Below, piece after piece: positions 43,946 through 56,795 of a stretch of DNA of 64,000 nucleotides. The position numbers and the translations under genes are program-made. The notes below the pieces were generated by a model, which was not told the origin of the DNA, did not search any database, and saw only the letters and a program-made list of their open reading frames with translations. Each line of letters begins with the position of its first letter. The first letter of the stretch is position 1. The DNA is from Mercurialis annua (lineage: Eukaryota; Streptophyta; Magnoliopsida; Malpighiales; Euphorbiaceae), in contig NC_065570.1 of the NCBI RefSeq assembly GCF_937616625.2, positions 51,823,665-51,887,664 of the forward strand, read 5' to 3'.

Positions 43946-46900
43946 ATGTCGGTAGACGAGGGTAACTCAATTTACGTAGGCAGCCTCCCTTACTCCGCCA
44001 CTGAAAACACCATTCGCAGGGTATTCGGTCCTTACGGCGCCATCGTCTCCGTCAAGGTAATTATTATTATTATTTTTTTATCAACATCAACGTAATTATT
44101 CAAAACTAAACTTTTCTTTAACTTTTATCTTAACGTTTTGAATTGTTAATTGAATTGCTCTTTTTTGGGTGTGTACAGATTATAAATGATCAGGGAAAAA
44201 GTGGAAAGTGTTATTGCTTTGTTACTTTTAGAAATCCAAGATCTGCAATTGATGCCATCACTGACATGAATGGCAAGGTATATTTTCTGCTTTCTCATTT
44301 TTTTATTTTCATTACTGTCTTAATTTTGAAGTGTTAGATATGTTATCATTTTGAATCTTTTGTTGCTCATGTTAGACTATTGAGGGACGAGTCATTAGGG
44401 TTAATGGAGTTACAAATAGAGAGGGAAGGCCCAATTTCAGTCGAGAACGATCTTGGCGTAGCACTGATAGGGGTTTACATTTGGATCATAGGAGTAGGAG
44501 TAGAAGTCGGGATCGTGAAAGGGATTATGAGATGGATTGGGATTATAGGGGTAGAGATCGAGGAAGGGATTTTGATCGTGACAGGGGAAGGCATAGAGAT
44601 CAGTATGATGATAGGTCTAGAGAGCGCAATCAGCCTTGGGATCATGATGAAGATGGGGAGAGGCGACGTGAGCTTCCAGTTATTCATGATCGGCCAAGGG
44701 ATAGAGATCAAAGCCATGACAGAGTAATGGTAGAAGATGAATTTGGAAAGGGAAGGAATGTCGATTGCAATTGGGAAAGTGGACGCAGTTTACATTCAGA
44801 TCAAGAATGGGGGACTGAGAGAATCAGTGGTGATAGCAAACTAGTTGACAAGGAGGTAGACCATCAATCAAGGAGACAGAATGAGTAAGAACCCCCATTT
44901 CTCATCAAATATTTGTTTTTCTGTGCTTTCCTCATTTAAAACTCGCAGAAATACTTTTATGTTGTTTGTATGAACAACATTGATTAATGCTTAAACTTAG
45001 TTATGTTCTGGAGGAGATATATGGGAGATTTGATTTCTTGTATTTACCAAAGTGCTTATAGTGCTTCTTTCGAAGCAAATCTCACACAACTTAGAGGATG
45101 CAATTTGAAAAGTTAATCTGCTATTATTGTGATTGTCTGCTTATAAGTTCAAGAACAATTCAAATTCTGGCTAATGTTATGATTTTCAAGCTATTTTAAG
45201 AAAAAGTGAGAGCAAATGTTGGATAATTAGCTCCATGAATATATGCCTTTGTGTTCATCAACATCATTGCAGCTTATAGGATTGGCATAGCTTCTAATAT
45301 CTGAATCTCTGGTGCTAATGTGCTATGAAATATAGAGGAAATGGTATTTGCACTGTAGCAGAACTGTGAAAGAATTTTTCATGGTAATATATATTTCAAA
45401 CCTTGATCATGTTTATTATGCTAGTTTAGTGCGCCTTCTTTATTCGTGTTGAACTCTGAATTACTCAAATGTTGAACCATACTGGACTTTAGCATGAAGT
45501 GCTATTCTTATCGTGTGAACAAATTCGAATCATCTTCATAGGCAAAGCTAAAGGAAGCTCTGCATGTTTAGACTTTGGGGATGAAGTTTATTTATGTTTG
45601 TTTCTTTGAAATTTCCAGATATAATGATCAACATAGCAGGGAAATATCTTCAGATTCAAGTGCTGATTCCAATGATGAGGTGCGGTCAACATTGATTGGT
45701 TTACTGAATGGATACATACATGTCTGCGTTTTTAATTTTGAGGTACTTTAAGTTATTGATTGTCTTTTCATGTTCTCAGGTGGAAGAAAAACTGGAAAGA
45801 TCAATTGAGAGGCGTGATGAACTTAAAAAGGAGGTCTGAAATAAAATAAATTTTACCATTATTTCATATTTTCCACTTTAATCAAGTTTGGAAGCATTAC
45901 TCTAATTTCATGCAGCAGAATTATTAGATGTCACATGGGCGCTCACGTTCACATGAAGAAAATCTGCCATACTATACATGTAACTTAAATATCCCTCCAG
46001 AGTGGATGTAACACACTTGCAAACTCCGTGTGAACTTCTTAGGGCCCATCATATTCATAAATCTCTGTTTGCGTTTTTTCTGTTTTCTTTTCTTAACAAT
46101 AAGTGTACGGAAAACAATAAGCTTAATTTTTTTTGCCTAATCAGATTTTTCAGCTGGAGAAAAGGTTAGAAGATAAACAACTATATGTCTCAAATTTGCG
46201 AAAAAAAGCTCAGGTTTTTTTTTATTTCTCTAATTACAAAGCAAGCTTTACTAAGTTTGTATTCTGGTACTTTTTGTGCCTGTTTCTTCTCCAAACTGCA
46301 TAGAATTTTACAAATGAAGCCTTCTCTTCATTCTCACTCAGAATTTGATGTTGAATGCAGATACTAGAGGATGCATTGGATAAGGCACAAGAGCACTCCT
46401 CGCAACATAAGATGCAATTGATCACGGTAATAACCATAGTGAGAAGTTGGGATTTGGAAACTTCAAATTGTTTCTTCTGGTTCTTAATCGATAATTGGGG
46501 ATGATTTGCAGATGCATAAATGTTTTCTGCAAGTGAAAGACTACTCTGCAAGACTAAAGAGCTGTGAACAAGAACTTCAGGTCGGTCTATTATTCTGAAT
46601 CAGGAAGCTAACATATTTCAGATCTAAATAGTTGGGTTCGGAAAGTTTGTATTGTATGTTTTCTGATTGAAATGTACAATTCCTGCCTAAATCTTGGTAA
46701 TCTCTGCAACTCATGCCATCTTTGCATCATAGACAATTCTGCCATCACAGTATCTCATTGTGGTACTTCATGCCTTGCCAGTTTTATTTAGTTTATTCTT
46801 AAAGTAGGGTTTGATATCTTGCACTACTGTTTCCTGTCTTTTTTTATCAGTTTGGTCATATATTTTGTGAGTTGTGACCCTCTTCCCTCTCTTCACGTGT

Positions 46901-47594
46901 GATGATTTTTTGTCCAATTATTTTTATGACCCGGTAGCTTACTTTAGTCTCATTCTGGGTATGCTTTAGTAAGAGATACAGTGTGATACAAACTGATTCT
47001 CATGGCATGCTTATACGTTTCTACACGTTGTGTACAAAAGATTCTCATGGGATACATATATATTCTTAGACGTGTATCATGCATTGCATGGGTGATCTAG
47101 AAGTTCGATAAGGCGCCCTTTTCCCCTACTGCCTGCAGCATTTATAGACGTAGCAACATATTTTGCATTTTGAGGTGCCTATTTCATGGCCTTTAGGAGC
47201 ACATGGATGTGCAATGCTGTGATTAGTCAGATCAGAATACTCTGGCAATACACATTTGATGCTGAGAAGACCATACGTACACGTTTGGTGGCACTGACAT
47301 ACTTTCATTTCACGATGAAATTAATGCATCTCTAAGTTTCTACCAATTTTAAGGTTTCTTTCTATGAAATTGTTTTTTGACTCAATAATCTAGATGTCCC
47401 TTGGGGCAAGTGCTAGTTTTTGTGCAGCTTCATTGGCACATTTGTTTGATTATGTATGAATGTGGTATAACCCATGAATTACTGAGTCACAAACCTGTTA
47501 TTTGCAGTCTCTTGTAGATTCAGCACTAACAAAAAATTACATACCTGATGATGCTGGCATAAATTGTGGAGTCCCCATCAACAGCAATGCGTGA
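43946..47594 (+). CDS. RRM RNA-binding protein with RS/RD-rich region and coiled coil
   Basis: Nine exons with agreeing phases: 43946-44056, 44179-44277, 44376-44884, 45619-45679, 45780-45833, 46145-46213, 46361-46426, 46512-46580 and 47508-47594, giving 374 aa. One N-terminal RRM: RNP2 IYVGSL at 9-14 and RNP1 KCYCFVTF at 47-54 (Cys where most families have Gly/Ala), ending near residue 82. Residues ~100-170 are rich in Arg with Asp and Ser (RSRSRSRDRERD). Residues ~255-345 are heptad-like coiled coil. The design is that of SR-like splicing or RNA-processing factors of the nucleus; the precise orthologue is not recognised. Intron 8 is long (46581-47507). All junctions are GT-AG. No lesions seen. 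Confidence 0.9.
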
Positions 47595-48013
47595 TTTTGG
47601 CTCGTACCTTTAGCATACTAACTGTGCATGAACATACATACACACTTTGTAATTATGCTGCTGGAATGCACAAATTGTTTTTCTTCTGAAATTCTGATCA
47701 TTTAACTACCTGTAAAAAAACTAAGTGAATATACAATTTATTTGAGTTTAGGTTCAATTTTTCTCTGCTTGATTATGATTATTTCGAGTATCCACAAGGC
47801 TCTTCCATATATGCATGATTTGGCTATGTATACTAGACATTTTACCAAAATGAGCTAGTCTGTTCGGTTGTTTTTCTCCAGTTTTATTGGATTTTTTCGG
47901 TTTGGTTGGTACTAAATCTTATATGAAGTTGTTTACTTATGAAAGTTTCTGGTCAGTGATTAATGAAAAAGGAGAAAGTTAATTAAGGAATGAGGGCAAT
48001 GTTTAATGAATTA
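47595..48013. other. 3' flank of the RRM gene
   Basis: T-rich; no clear polyadenylation signal can be singled out and nothing else is recognised. Confidence 0.4.
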
Positions 48014-48029
48014 AATTCCTGTAAAAGGT

Positions 48030-48217
48030 ACCAATGGGAGTTGGTCCAAGTGGTAAGCGGCTTGGTATCGCTTAAGCATGGTCTCGGGTTCGAGTCCTTG
48101 TGAATGCAGAAAATTTCCACTGGAAGACTCACCCACCATGCCAGGTGCGCGACACGGGTCGGATCCGGATTAGTCAGGGCGAAGCCTTGGAAACCGGATG
48201 GGCTTACCAAAAAAAAA
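48030..48217 (+). mobile_element. tRNA-derived SINE (Au-like)
   Basis: A box GTTGGTCCAAGTGGTAAGCG, B box GTCTCGGGTTCGAGTCCTTG, a tRNA-unrelated body including GGATTAGTCAGGGCGAAGCC and GGATGGGCTTACC, and a poly-A tail. Target duplication AATTCCTGTAAA(A/G)GGT at 48014-48029 and 48218-48233. A full-length, fairly young copy. Confidence 0.85.
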
Positions 48218-48233
48218 AATTCCTGTAAAGGGT

Positions 48234-49407
48234 GGCACCAAGGGAATGTTGGCTTTAAGCAAAGGTAAAAAAACACATGGTGTAATTTTAATTTAAGGAG
48301 ATTGTTTAAATTAAGGCAAGTAGGAAGCTAAAAAGAAAGAAAAGGCTGGTAATGTGATTTAAGAAAGCTTAGTCTTGGAAAGGAAAGAAATAAATCAGCC
48401 ACCCACTTTCGGTTTCTCTTCTTTCTAAAACCCATCTTTAATCACATTCCTTTACTTAAATGAGCAAAGTATCAACCATATCCCTAAATTTGTGATTCCA
48501 AATTAAATAACTAACCTTTCAGTTAATTTGATCAACAACAAAAAATTCTCTTAGATTAATTAAGAATAATACTCTCTATTATAAATTAATTAAAAATAAA
48601 ATTAGATTATTTGTGTTCCTGAATTTATTCATATTAAATAATAGTTTTTTAATAGACTAAAAATAGAAAATTAAATCTTTAATTGTTCAAAATAGCGAAG
48701 AGTGAATTAATTGATTCCGAATCACAAATTCAAAAACCGGATTCACCTTTATGCTTATATAAATTGATTCAAGCTCACAATCATAATATAATCACACTTG
48801 GATCATTAAAAGCAAATATGAATATAAAAAAGAGTAAAGAGTAAAGGATCGTCTCCTACCTTTCAACCAATAGACCAAATTTATATAAGTTAAACTCAAT
48901 TCTTTTTACAATTTAGCTTATAATATTATTAATCAACGTGAATTCAATCATATATTCATTTTTATATTTTTACACAGCGTAAAAAATAAATGTAAAATAT
49001 TTTGATTTAATATATCATATACCAATTCTAATATATAAGAATTTTTTATTTAATATTTACAGTTATTTTTGAACGTTTTAAGAATATAATAGCCATTGAT
49101 TGAATTTATTTTTAAAAAAGTAAATTATAAAAGATAAGGTATGCCTTCAACTTCAAGGACAGATCTTTTACTAAAAAGTAAAAGTATTACAAGACGCCAA
49201 AGAAAATAATCCAATGTTTTGATATTTTTTTTTTTTAGCATTGCATAACAAAACAAACACTCACTTTCTCTTTATGCCCTTTTTACCCTCTCTCCATCTA
49301 TTTGACAGAAAAATATTACAGTAGAATTAATATATAGCACAGAATATAACAAGTTAAAAAAACATGCAAATTAATTAACCTAAAACCTAACCCTAACCCT
49401 AATTGCC
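48234..49407. other. AT-rich intergenic
   Basis: No gene. It includes the probable 3' flank of the GARP gene (minus strand) near 49300-49407, where AACCCTAACCCTAACCCTAA (49385-49404) is a three-unit run of the plant telomere-like/telo-box motif. Confidence 0.5.
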
Positions 49408-51738
49408 CTAAAACTTGAGTGTGATCTCACTCCCATTGCTTTCCTCGCCATCTTCTCTTAACGCAGCTAATCCTTTTCTCTCTGCACCATTATCGCCGCT
49501 CTCAGCTTTCCAGCTGCTGCTCTCCGACTTCCCATCTTCAATACTCTCAGACCGGTCTCCGGTGCCTCTCATGTCAGACTCCGGAGAGCTATGAGCCTGT
49601 GACGTCGCCTTATTATACATGTGAAGCTGGTGATTAAACGCATGGTGGTGCAACTGGTGGTGAGGTGGCGGCGGGGGTGATGGTGCAGTGTAAAAGTCTT
49701 GTGGCGCAGCACAAAAGTGTGGTGGTGGTGCATGGGAAACTTGGTGGTGGTGGTGGTGATGGGGGCTGTAGAGAGCTTGGGCTCCACCGGTGGCGTACTC
49801 AGGCGGGACCCAAATACTTCCTAGAACAACGAGCTGTGGTGGTGGAGCTCCAGGTTGTTGTGGACTTGGACTAGGTCTTCTTGTATGAAGCCTATATTTC
49901 TGTGCCAAAAACATACCAATAAAAATATAATCATTACACATTTATTGATACAAAAACCCATTTAATATAATGTAAAAATATTCAAAGTATATGCATTGTG
50001 CAGTGCAGTATATATATAGTACTGGTGATTTTGTGTGTTTGTCAGGTCAAAAGAAAATTGTACATACAAAGCCACTTTCATGCATGTTCTGCTATAGCTG
50101 CACCTTATTTTTACCGTAGAGAGAGAAAGTTTTAGAGAGAGAAAAAGAGTAGAACCTGCAGATGGCTTTTAACTTCATCATTGGTCAAACCGTCAACCTT
50201 CATCAGCTCCCTTATTTGTTTTGGGGTAGCCACTGTTTCCATCACCCAAAAGCATAAATCAGTCAAACACTACTAATAGAAAACTAAGTATCTTCAATAA
50301 TTATGACATTATGACAAAAATTTAGTGGGGTTAGAGTTCTGTGTTATAGACTTTTTATAATTCTGTTATCATTGTTCCATTTGTTACATTTTAATAATTC
50401 AAACTTTCATTTCTTCAAATCGTTATTTTTGGCATTAAAAAATTTGGGTGTGACATAATTTTTCATCGGCAACATAAGCGATAATTTGTTCGAATTCACG
50501 GAATAATCTTTCGTTGTTGAAAAAATAAAAATAAATATATTAAAACCTAGAAAATGAAACGATGATAACTAAAATATAAAAAGTCTATAATTTAGTACCC
50601 ACAAATATTTTTTAACCCCTAATTAGTGTAATCAAATTCGAAAAATTCTTGTACATATCGGGTCGATACTTTTTCAGAGATCCAAATCAATTAGATTTAG
50701 ATCTACTAAATAAAGTATGAACTCTGTTTAGATAAGAAATTTCGGATCAATTCAATAAATTAGATTTAGATCTACTAAATAAAGTATGAACTCTGTTTAG
50801 ATAAGAAATTTCGGATCAATTCAATAAATTATATTGCATAATTTAAAATTAGTACCTTGAGAACCTCCAAGCATTTGAAGAGCATTGACAAATCTTCTAT
50901 GCAAATCAGGAGACCAACATCTCCTTGCTTTTCTATGAGCTTGACTGTTATTAGTAGGTGAAGTATTAGCTTGGCCATCACCATTTCCTTTTGCTTGCTC
51001 AATCATTCCATTATTCTCTCTTTTTGAACAAGAAAACCCATTTTCAGTTTCTGAACATATTTTATTATCTTCCATTAAATCTTTATGATCAGAAGAAGTT
51101 AGGGCTAGGGTCGGGCTTGGACATGATGAGTAGTTTCTTTCTTTGGAAAATGGAAGAAAAGCTCCTCCATTTCTTTGTTTTGTGTCTAAGCCTAACTTGT
51201 GACTCACGTTAATTCCTATACTGGTTTCTTTTGGAGAAGTAAATGGAGTGGTAATTGTTTGAGGCTTTGTTTCATTGTTTTCTTGACTCCATAGCTGTGC
51301 TGTTGTCATCCAGTTTGCCTTATCAGACACGGTCGATGATTTTTCTAGGGTTTCAGAAGAATTACAGTTCTTGAGTGGAATAAATTCTTCAAGAATTGGC
51401 CTAATTTGCCCTTGATTTTCTCTGTAAACTTGGAGCTGCTGTCTTGAGGTTTCCACAGCTGAGAAGCGAAAAATATCAAATATTATTATTTTTGAAGAAA
51501 ACTATATAACCCATCAAAATGCAAGAAAACAAGATCGAATATAAATACCATTGGAGAGAAGCTGCATGCAAAGAGGAAGCTCGCGTTTAAAAGCATCGAT
51601 CTTGAGTTTTTCATCTTCAAGACGAGAGAGAAACTCTTCAAGCTTTTGAGTTTGATCATTTTGATCTCCAAAAGATTTCAACAGCATAGAATAGGTACGA
51701 GGTTTACAATCTAGGGTTAATTCAGAAGGAGACGCCAT
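49408..51738 (-). CDS. GARP/G2-like transcription factor, NIGT1/HHO (HRS1 homologue) family
   Basis: Four exons with agreeing phases: 51549-51738, 50856-51458, 50156-50232 and 49408-49899, giving 453 aa. The N-terminus [20 protein letters not shown] plus the following coiled coil ([20 protein letters not shown]...ELPLCMQLL, about 30-65) is the signature of this family; LTLDC resembles an EAR-type repression motif. The GARP DNA-binding domain lies at about 238-297: [20 protein letters not shown], then [20 protein letters not shown] and [13 protein letters not shown]; introns split it twice, as expected for the family. The C-terminus is rich in Pro and His and ends SEITLKF. By family, a nuclear repressor induced by nitrate that tunes nitrate uptake and phosphate-starvation genes. 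Start: first ATG with the conserved ELxLDCKP. Confidence 0.95.
50691..50829. repeat. 69-bp tandem duplication in GARP intron 2
   Basis: Two copies, apparently identical, of a unit starting TTAGATTTAGATCTACTAAA and containing AAGAAATTTCGGATCAATTC. It ends about 25 bp from the exon at 50856-51458, so it sits close to the donor site of that intron. Confidence 0.9.
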
Positions 51739-52403
51739 TAGAAGCAAGAAACTCGAGAAAAACAAAACGATCAAACAAGAAAATAAAATGAAAAAGGCCG
51801 CAATGTCTCTACTCAAAAAATACAGTCTTGTCCTGAAGGTTGATGCAAAACAAAACAAAAAAGAAAAACAAGAACAGGGAACAGAAAAAGATGGTGTGTG
51901 TCCGAAGTGAAATAGAGAAAGAAAAGAAGAAATTGTAGAGTTGTGAACACAAGGAGGATTGTTTTAAGAAGGAATAAAGTGAGAAAAGAAAAAGGTAAAT
52001 AATAAAGAAGGATGGTAACTTCTTGCAAAGAACAAAGGCAAAAAAAAGCTAAAAAATCTGAGAAATTTGTTCTCTCTTTTTCTCTCTCAGTCTGACACCA
52101 AAAATGGTCATGTGGTTAGAGCCTCCTCATTCTTCAAACCTTTGGTGTAGTATAAGAGTCTCTTTTTTGTATTCAAATTCATCATTTTAAAACATGATTC
52201 TGTTTCCCCCTTCCTCTTATTCTCCTTTTCTTTTCTTTTTCTTTTCTTATGATTCTTATATTACTTTTAAATTTAATCCTTGGTGTAATTTTACAAACTT
52301 TTCCTACTAAAAGTCTCATCATTCATATAATTAGGTTTTGTTTTAGATTCTTGTTACTTCGTAGCTTTCAAATTTATTCATTTCCTAGAGTTTCATATAT
52401 ATA
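51739..52403 (-). promoter_or_regulatory. Upstream and leader region of the GARP gene
   Basis: Minus-strand leader rich in TTTCTT/CTCTCT (51780-52100). No clear TATA box is seen. Confidence 0.35.
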
Positions 52404-52412
52404 TATTTATAA

Positions 52413-52783
52413 GGCTTAATGTCTTAAAAAATCCTGACCTTTCATCCCCTTTTCAATCCTACCCTGACGTTGCAAATCTGTCAATTTTACCCTATTTTGT
52501 ATTTTTTTCAATTTCAATTGTACCCTAAAGCATAAAATTGACCTTTTTTTATTTGGCAATTTTTTTCTAAATTGACATTTTTTGCATTAGATTAGATTTT
52601 TATATTAAATTGACCATTTTAAAAAAAATTATTGAACTTTTGTAAATAAATAAAGGTCATTTTTATGCTTCAGGGTACAATTGAAATGAAAAAATACAAA
52701 CTGGGGTAAAATTGACAATTTTTCAACGTCAGGGTAGGATTGAAAAGGGAATGAAAGGTCGGGGTTTTTTAAGGCATTAAGCC
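52413..52783. mobile_element. MULE-like foldback MITE
   Basis: TIRs GGCTTAATGTCTTAAAAAAT and the near-complement ending TTAAGGCATTAAGCC. 9-bp target duplication TATTTATAA at 52404-52412 and 52784-52792. 371 bp; lies ~670 bp upstream of the GARP start codon. Confidence 0.8.
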
Positions 52784-52792
52784 TATTTATAA

Positions 52793-53113
52793 ATAATTAT
52801 TAAATTTTACATATTATTCACCTAATTAATGTCTTCTCGGGTTGGTTAGTGAAAATAAATGAATAAATTCAAAATCAGAGCAAAATTTATCGATACAATC
52901 TAATTATTATTTTTTGCTATTTTGGTTCAATACTTTATGATTTATTTCAATTATGTCTAAATGTCAAATAAAAAGTTGAAGGTTCTAATGGATCAACATA
53001 AAATCTATCTTAGTACCTTATTTAGTTTTTGTAATAAATTAGAGAGAAAAACTCATACAATTTTAGAAAATTATCTATCCAACTTGAAAAAAGCAATGTT
53101 CATATCCATCCAC
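52793..53113. other. Intergenic, nothing recognised
   Basis: AT-rich, no features seen. Confidence 0.45.
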
Positions 53114-53128
53114 AACTTTGGCTATTTT

Positions 53129-53232
53129 TTTTTTTGATAATTTAGGGAGGGTGGAGTTGTGGGAGGAATCGAACCCACGACCTAGCAGTTTGTTGCTTAG
53201 CGCTTATAACATTTGAGTTATAGCTCATTGGT
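53129..53232 (-). mobile_element. Short tRNA-derived SINE, copy 1
   Basis: On the minus strand: an A-box-like GAGCTATAACTCAAATG and B box GGTCGTGGGTTCGATTCC, ending in a poly-A (poly-T on +). 15-bp target duplication AACTTTGGCTATTTT at 53114-53128 and 53233-53247. About 104 bp. Confidence 0.8.
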
Positions 53233-53247
53233 AACTTTGGCTATTTT

Positions 53248-56200
53248 ACTAACCGTATTTTCAAAATCGTGCATATTTGCCATCATCTTTCAATCTTTGT
53301 TAATATACCATCGATCAATTTGAAACTAACACGACGTGATGTTATATAGCTACATAAAATTAACTTTATACACATATACACCTAGTATCGCGCCATATCA
53401 TATCCAAAATGATTGCGATTATATATGACAAAGGCCGAAAAGATAGTATGAATAGAATTATTTTTCTTTGAGGTATAGCTTTGAATATAATAATTGTTCC
53501 ATCTTAAGGGTTGTCTCAACTTGAATTCTGTTAAAATCAATCACTTTATGCACAAATGTATATTCTTGAGATTATGTAATTAAATAGTTTAAGAGTTTTA
53601 TACGGAGTAAATTATCTCTCCAGTAGATATCAAAAAGAGAAACAACTACTATGTACACGGACCAAGCCGAGACGATTTTAAATTATGCCAATTTTGTACT
53701 CAAAATCGTTGGTGTTATGAAAATATAAACTTGAAGTTGAATAAATTTAGATTTTTAAATTAGAATCCAAACCACATCTGAATTACTCGAGTTCGAACTC
53801 CACTCATGATCAATAAAGAATATAATTATTATTCGAACTCCACTCATGATCAATAAAGAATATAATTATTATTAAAAAATATTATATTTGATGTATATGT
53901 AATTGGTTCACCATAAAACATAAAACTCAACCAATTAACATGATATGCACTTAAATTTAAAAGTACACAAAATTAATATATTAAAATTAAAATTAATATT
54001 TGAAAATTCGAAATTCCAACTTTTACGTCTCGTTTGGAAAGATCATTCAATTGATCAAAAAACCCTAGAAATGTGTATCGCAACCTCTCCTCACATTTTT
54101 TGGAAGGGATTAAAAGTTATAGTTTTTCTTTTCTGATTTATTAAAAGAAAGAATAATTAATTTGAGTTTTAGGGGGTTTTTTCGGAATCAATGCAAAAAT
54201 TGGGAACCAAGTGAAGAGTACAAAAAGAAAAGATATCTCTTGGATAAAAATTACGTCCCCTATTGTTGAATTTTACAAGAATTGGGGACGATAAAATTAT
54301 TTGTCCCTCCAAGTTTGAGTGAAATATTTTTGGGGACCATTATTTTTTAGTCGTCCCAATCGCTCGTCCCCTTAGCTCTCTAATTTTGTAGTGAACTAAC
54401 ATTCACGTTTGGTTTGGGATAAAATTTAAATTTATTAGTATGTAACAGTCATAGAATTTTAGTAAATTTTTGTTTACGATAATTGTATCCTATTTAAATT
54501 TAAATTAGTCGACATCAAATTTAATAGCTAAATATATATTATTTTTTATAATAATTTAATAGCTAAATATTAATCTAATGGTTATTCCACTTCAAGTGTA
54601 TTTAGAGGTCAAAAGTATGTATCCTACCTCAACAACATTACAATTATTTCTATACATTTAAGGGATGCAAAAACTTAAACCAAATTAAAAAAATTGAATC
54701 GAACCCATAAATTTTGTCCAATTTAAAAAAATAATTAATTTTTCAATTTAATTATCATCAACATAAAAAAAAAATCCAATCAAATTATAATGTAACAAAA
54801 CCAAAATAAACGAATTGAATTAAAAAAATCGACTAATCAACTAATTCAATTTACGCTTCTTTAATTTTTAAAAATATTATTTTGGTACAGTTTTATAAAC
54901 ATTTAGTTCAATTCGGTTCTATTTAATAAATTGAATGCACACTTCCACTTCTACATATTGGTTGTTTTCATTTGTAGTAGAGAAGATCTATCTCATAATA
55001 TGAGATTCAAGTTTATCTCTAAAAAATATTAAATAATTCTAAAAAAATCAAACATATCTAAAATAGCATATCTAAAATGCAATTAGCTATCTTGTTTTAG
55101 CATAGGAGAGAGGGGACATATTCAAATGGCATTCAGTATCAAAATTGCAACATGCAACTTTCTTTTTGGTTTCAAAAGTTGCATAATTGTTCTTAATTTG
55201 AGTGCATTGAGAGAGAGAAGAAAAAGGAAAGGACAGGAATATCTAATCCAGAATGTACAAATTCACCAATCTAGAATATAATATTATTTGCCTCTAAGTA
55301 AGGAATATCTTAGTTCCAATTCTACGTCTCTAAATTAATCACCTTAAAGCCAAATTTATTTTAATTGAATTCCATTCTCTCTAAAACAACATTCTCCTTC
55401 TGCTACTAACTTTATTGAAGTGGGTGGGAAGGTAACAAGATTCTCTCTATAAATTTTATATCAAGAACTTCATGAACACTAATCGGATCCGGGTCAGAAT
55501 ATATTGGGATAATTCAATATTTAAGGTTGATATAAAATCAAAAGGTAGTCCATTCTTTCATTTCATTCATGTCTGTATATCTTGACTTAGGTAATCCATG
55601 AAATTCCTGCATTTCATTGGTAAATTCTATACAAATTGCCTTCCTCATGCCCACTAATAATGTTTATCACTTTATAAATGGCGTCAAAAATCATCAACAA
55701 TGATACTGTGGATATTACCTTGCCAAAAATCTCTTATTAATTGAGCAACAAATAAGAATGCTTCAACTTTTAGTATAAAAGATAACTCTTTAACGACTAA
55801 ATAGACTACTTTTAAATACTCCATAATACTGTGGATGTTAATTTTTCGTCAAAAATCATCAACAACGATACTGTGGAGTACTTATTTATTATTATTTGTA
55901 TTTCTTACTTATTTAAGTATTGGAGTGAATTTTTTATACGAAAACTCAAGTCCATTATAACCATGTTTTCAACATATTCACATCAAGGGCTTGAATATCA
56001 ACCTTCACTTACTAAAAAAAAGGGTGGACAATTTTTAATAAAAAAAATCCAAATTATTGTTATCCACATGACTAAAACATCCCAGCTATCACACACACAT
56101 CCCAACATTAAGTCACCAGATTGTCCATAATCATATAGAAAAATGAATTCCTTAATTCATTAATTTACGATAAGTAATATTCTATTAATGCACTTAATCT

Positions 56201-56673
56201 TTGTTCAAGTATGTAATAGCAATGAGGCAAAATATAGATGCATGCAGTAAATGTTAATCTATCTGCCATGAAAAAAAGATGCGCATCGAATTCGTTTGGC
56301 AATAATTCGCTTTCTAAATCACTCTTCTTCTACAATACTCCAACCCCTCCCTTTTTTCCCCTAATTCAGATTCTCTTTTCTTTTTCTTTCTCCTTTTTTA
56401 TTCCATTCAATTTTTCTTTACATTCTTCTTCTACTATTTCTCTTACAAATTCAGAAATCCAAAAAGATTCTCCTCGTGACACGCGTCCCTAATATTCCTT
56501 CCATGTGAATATCCCTTTTGTCTGCTCTAAACTATATACATATCAAACCCGAATATTCCTTCATTTCCATTTTATTACATTTTTATATATTTGTGATAAT
56601 TAATTCGACATCGATGTGTCCACTGCGCAAAATACCAACAAATTAATTTACCAATTTCAGTCTTTATGCTCAG
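53248..56673. other. AT-rich intergenic
   Basis: No gene found. Contains a 46-bp tandem duplication (TCGAACTCCACTCATGATCA..., two copies from 53788 and 53834) and, near 54650-54950, a foldback-like stretch with (A)CCGAATT/AATTCGGTT runs. Short frames at 53945, 55831 and 56238 show no features. Confidence 0.45.
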
Positions 56674-56680
56674 AGATCTA

Positions 56681-56788
56681 TTTTCTTTTATAATTGGGGA
56701 GGGGAGAGCGTTTGTGGGAGGAATCGAATACACGACCTAACAGATTGCTACCTAACGCTTATACCATTTGAGCTACAGTTCATCGGTA
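56681..56788 (-). mobile_element. Short tRNA-derived SINE, copy 2
   Basis: Same family as 53129-53232: the + strand GTGGGAGGAATCGAA...ACGACCTA and CATTTGAGCTACAGTTCAT match it closely. Target duplication AGATCTA at 56674-56680 and 56789-56795. The B box carries changes (GAATACACGACC). Confidence 0.7.
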
Positions 56789-56795
56789 AGATCTA

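Noticed and set aside
44380..44727. 115-codon Ile/Gly-rich frame
   Set aside because: It is the out-of-frame reading of exon 3 of the RRM gene; the RS/RD-rich frame fits both splice junctions.
48030..48110. Candidate tRNA gene
   Set aside because: The B box belongs to a full-length SINE with target duplication and poly-A tail.
49569..49874. Extra frames over the GARP 3' exon (His/Thr-rich and Gly/Val-rich)
   Set aside because: They are shadows of the exon's CAC/GGT-rich codons in other frames.
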